Assembly (NCBI GenBank): GCA_027592105.1
Contig: JAQCLA010000177.1
Span: 1-5,517 of the forward strand
DNA from: Pseudomonadota bacterium
GTDB taxonomy: Bacteria > Pseudomonadota > Alphaproteobacteria > Rhodobacterales > Rhodobacteraceae
Reading direction: 5' to 3'
DNA length: 5,517 bases
The position numbers and the translations under genes are program-made. Of the stretch, positions 4,925 to 5,517 are shown piece by piece. The notes under the pieces were generated by a model that was given only the letters and a program-made list of their open reading frames with translations, was not told where the DNA came from and did not search any database. Within the stretch, counting starts at the first letter, position 1, and each line of letters starts with the position of its first letter.

Positions 4925-5517
4925 ATGATCCTCTACCCCGCCATCGACCTCAAGGATGGTCAGGCCGTCCGCCTTGTGCGCGGTGAAATGGATCAGGCGA
5001 CGGTGTTCAACACCGACCCCGCGGCACAGGCCCGCGCATTTCAGGATGCAGGCAGCGCTTGGCTGCACCTTGTGGATTTGAACGGTGCCTTTGCGGGCCA
5101 ACCGGTCAACGGCGCGGCCGTCGAGGCTATCTTGGCCGCGACAGATGTCCCCGCCCAGCTTGGCGGCGGCATCCGCGACATGGCGACGATCGAGATGTGG
5201 CTCACTCGCGGCATCGCGCGTGTCATCCTCGGCACGGTCGCGGTGGAAAACCCCGCCCTCGTGCGCCAAGCCGCCGCTGCATTCCCGGGCCAGATCGCCG
5301 TCGGCATCGACGCGCGCAAGGGCCGCGTGGCGACCAAGGGCTGGGCCGAGGAAACCGATGTCATGGTCACCGACCTTGCCCGCCAGTTCGAAGATGCCGG
5401 TGTCGCCGCCATCATCTACACCGATATCGACCGCGACGGCGCGATGGGCGGCCCCAACGTGCAAGCGACCGCCGATCTCGCGCGCGCCACCACCATCCCC
5501 GTCATCGCCTCGGGCGG
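4925..5517 (+). CDS. hisA: ProFAR isomerase, N-terminal part (3' end outside window)
   Basis: HisA converts ProFAR to PRFAR by an Amadori rearrangement, the step before HisF-HisH in histidine synthesis. It is a cytoplasmic (beta-alpha)8-barrel enzyme. The window holds 197 complete codons of about 240 expected, and the frame is open to the right edge. It starts MILYPAIDLKDG, with the catalytic Asp8. The first phosphate-binding loop is LGGGIRD (79-85). The second catalytic aspartate is Asp129 in GIDARKGRVATKGW, whose RVATKGW stretch is typical of HisA and separates it from the paralogue HisF. YTDIDRDGAMGGPN follows, and the second phosphate loop VIASGG closes the window. A ribosome-binding site AAGGA precedes the ATG. 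hisF commonly follows hisA in this group, so it is expected just downstream. Confidence 0.96.
   Translation, partial: MILYPAIDLKDGQAVRLVRGEMDQATVFNTDPAAQARAFQDAGSAWLHLVDLNGAFAGQPVNGAAVEAILAATDVPAQLGGGIRDMATIEMWLTRGIARVILGTVAVENPALVRQAAAAFPGQIAVGIDARKGRVATKGWAEETDVMVTDLARQFEDAGVAAIIYTDIDRDGAMGGPNVQATADLARATTIPVIASG

Overview
The window is a GC-rich, gene-dense chromosomal segment. It looks like an alphaproteobacterium of the Rhodobacteraceae (Rhodobacter/Roseobacter type). The grounds are the protein sequences, the codon preference for G/C in third positions, and the his gene order with an unrelated secreted-protein gene inside it. The taxonomic call rests on recognition of families and has not been tested by a search. 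I see no transposase, integrase, phage gene, CRISPR array or obvious foreign island. The genes read as chromosomal housekeeping genes plus one glycosyltransferase.

Left part (1-1565, + strand): the C-terminal third of pyruvate carboxylase, ending in a biotinyl domain, is closed by a strong hairpin terminator at 1107-1145. A small DUF1801-family protein starts only a few bases beyond that terminator. Middle (1566-1964): there is a pair of possible stem-loops, then a tRNA-Gly(GCC) gene with encoded CCA, its own likely promoter and a GNRA-loop terminator. After it comes a short leader with a candidate promoter, an inverted repeat and a possible 19-codon upstream ORF that overlaps the next start codon.

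Right part (1965-5517): a DUF1972/GT4-type glycosyltransferase is followed by histidine biosynthesis genes. hisB (imidazoleglycerol-phosphate dehydratase) and hisH (glutaminase subunit of IGP synthase) are four bases apart. A DUF2147 secreted protein gene lies on the opposite strand, and hisA (ProFAR isomerase) runs off the right end. HisA makes the substrate of HisF-HisH, and HisB acts on the product of that synthase, so the three his genes cover consecutive steps. hisF is expected just beyond the window. The reversed DUF2147 gene splits the his genes into at least two transcription units.

No previously undescribed system is evident. The items most worth checking are the reversed gene inside the his cluster, the TGATG-coupled small ORF before the glycosyltransferase, the DUF1801 gene pressed against a terminator without a recognisable ribosome-binding site, and the competing stem-loops ahead of the tRNA.
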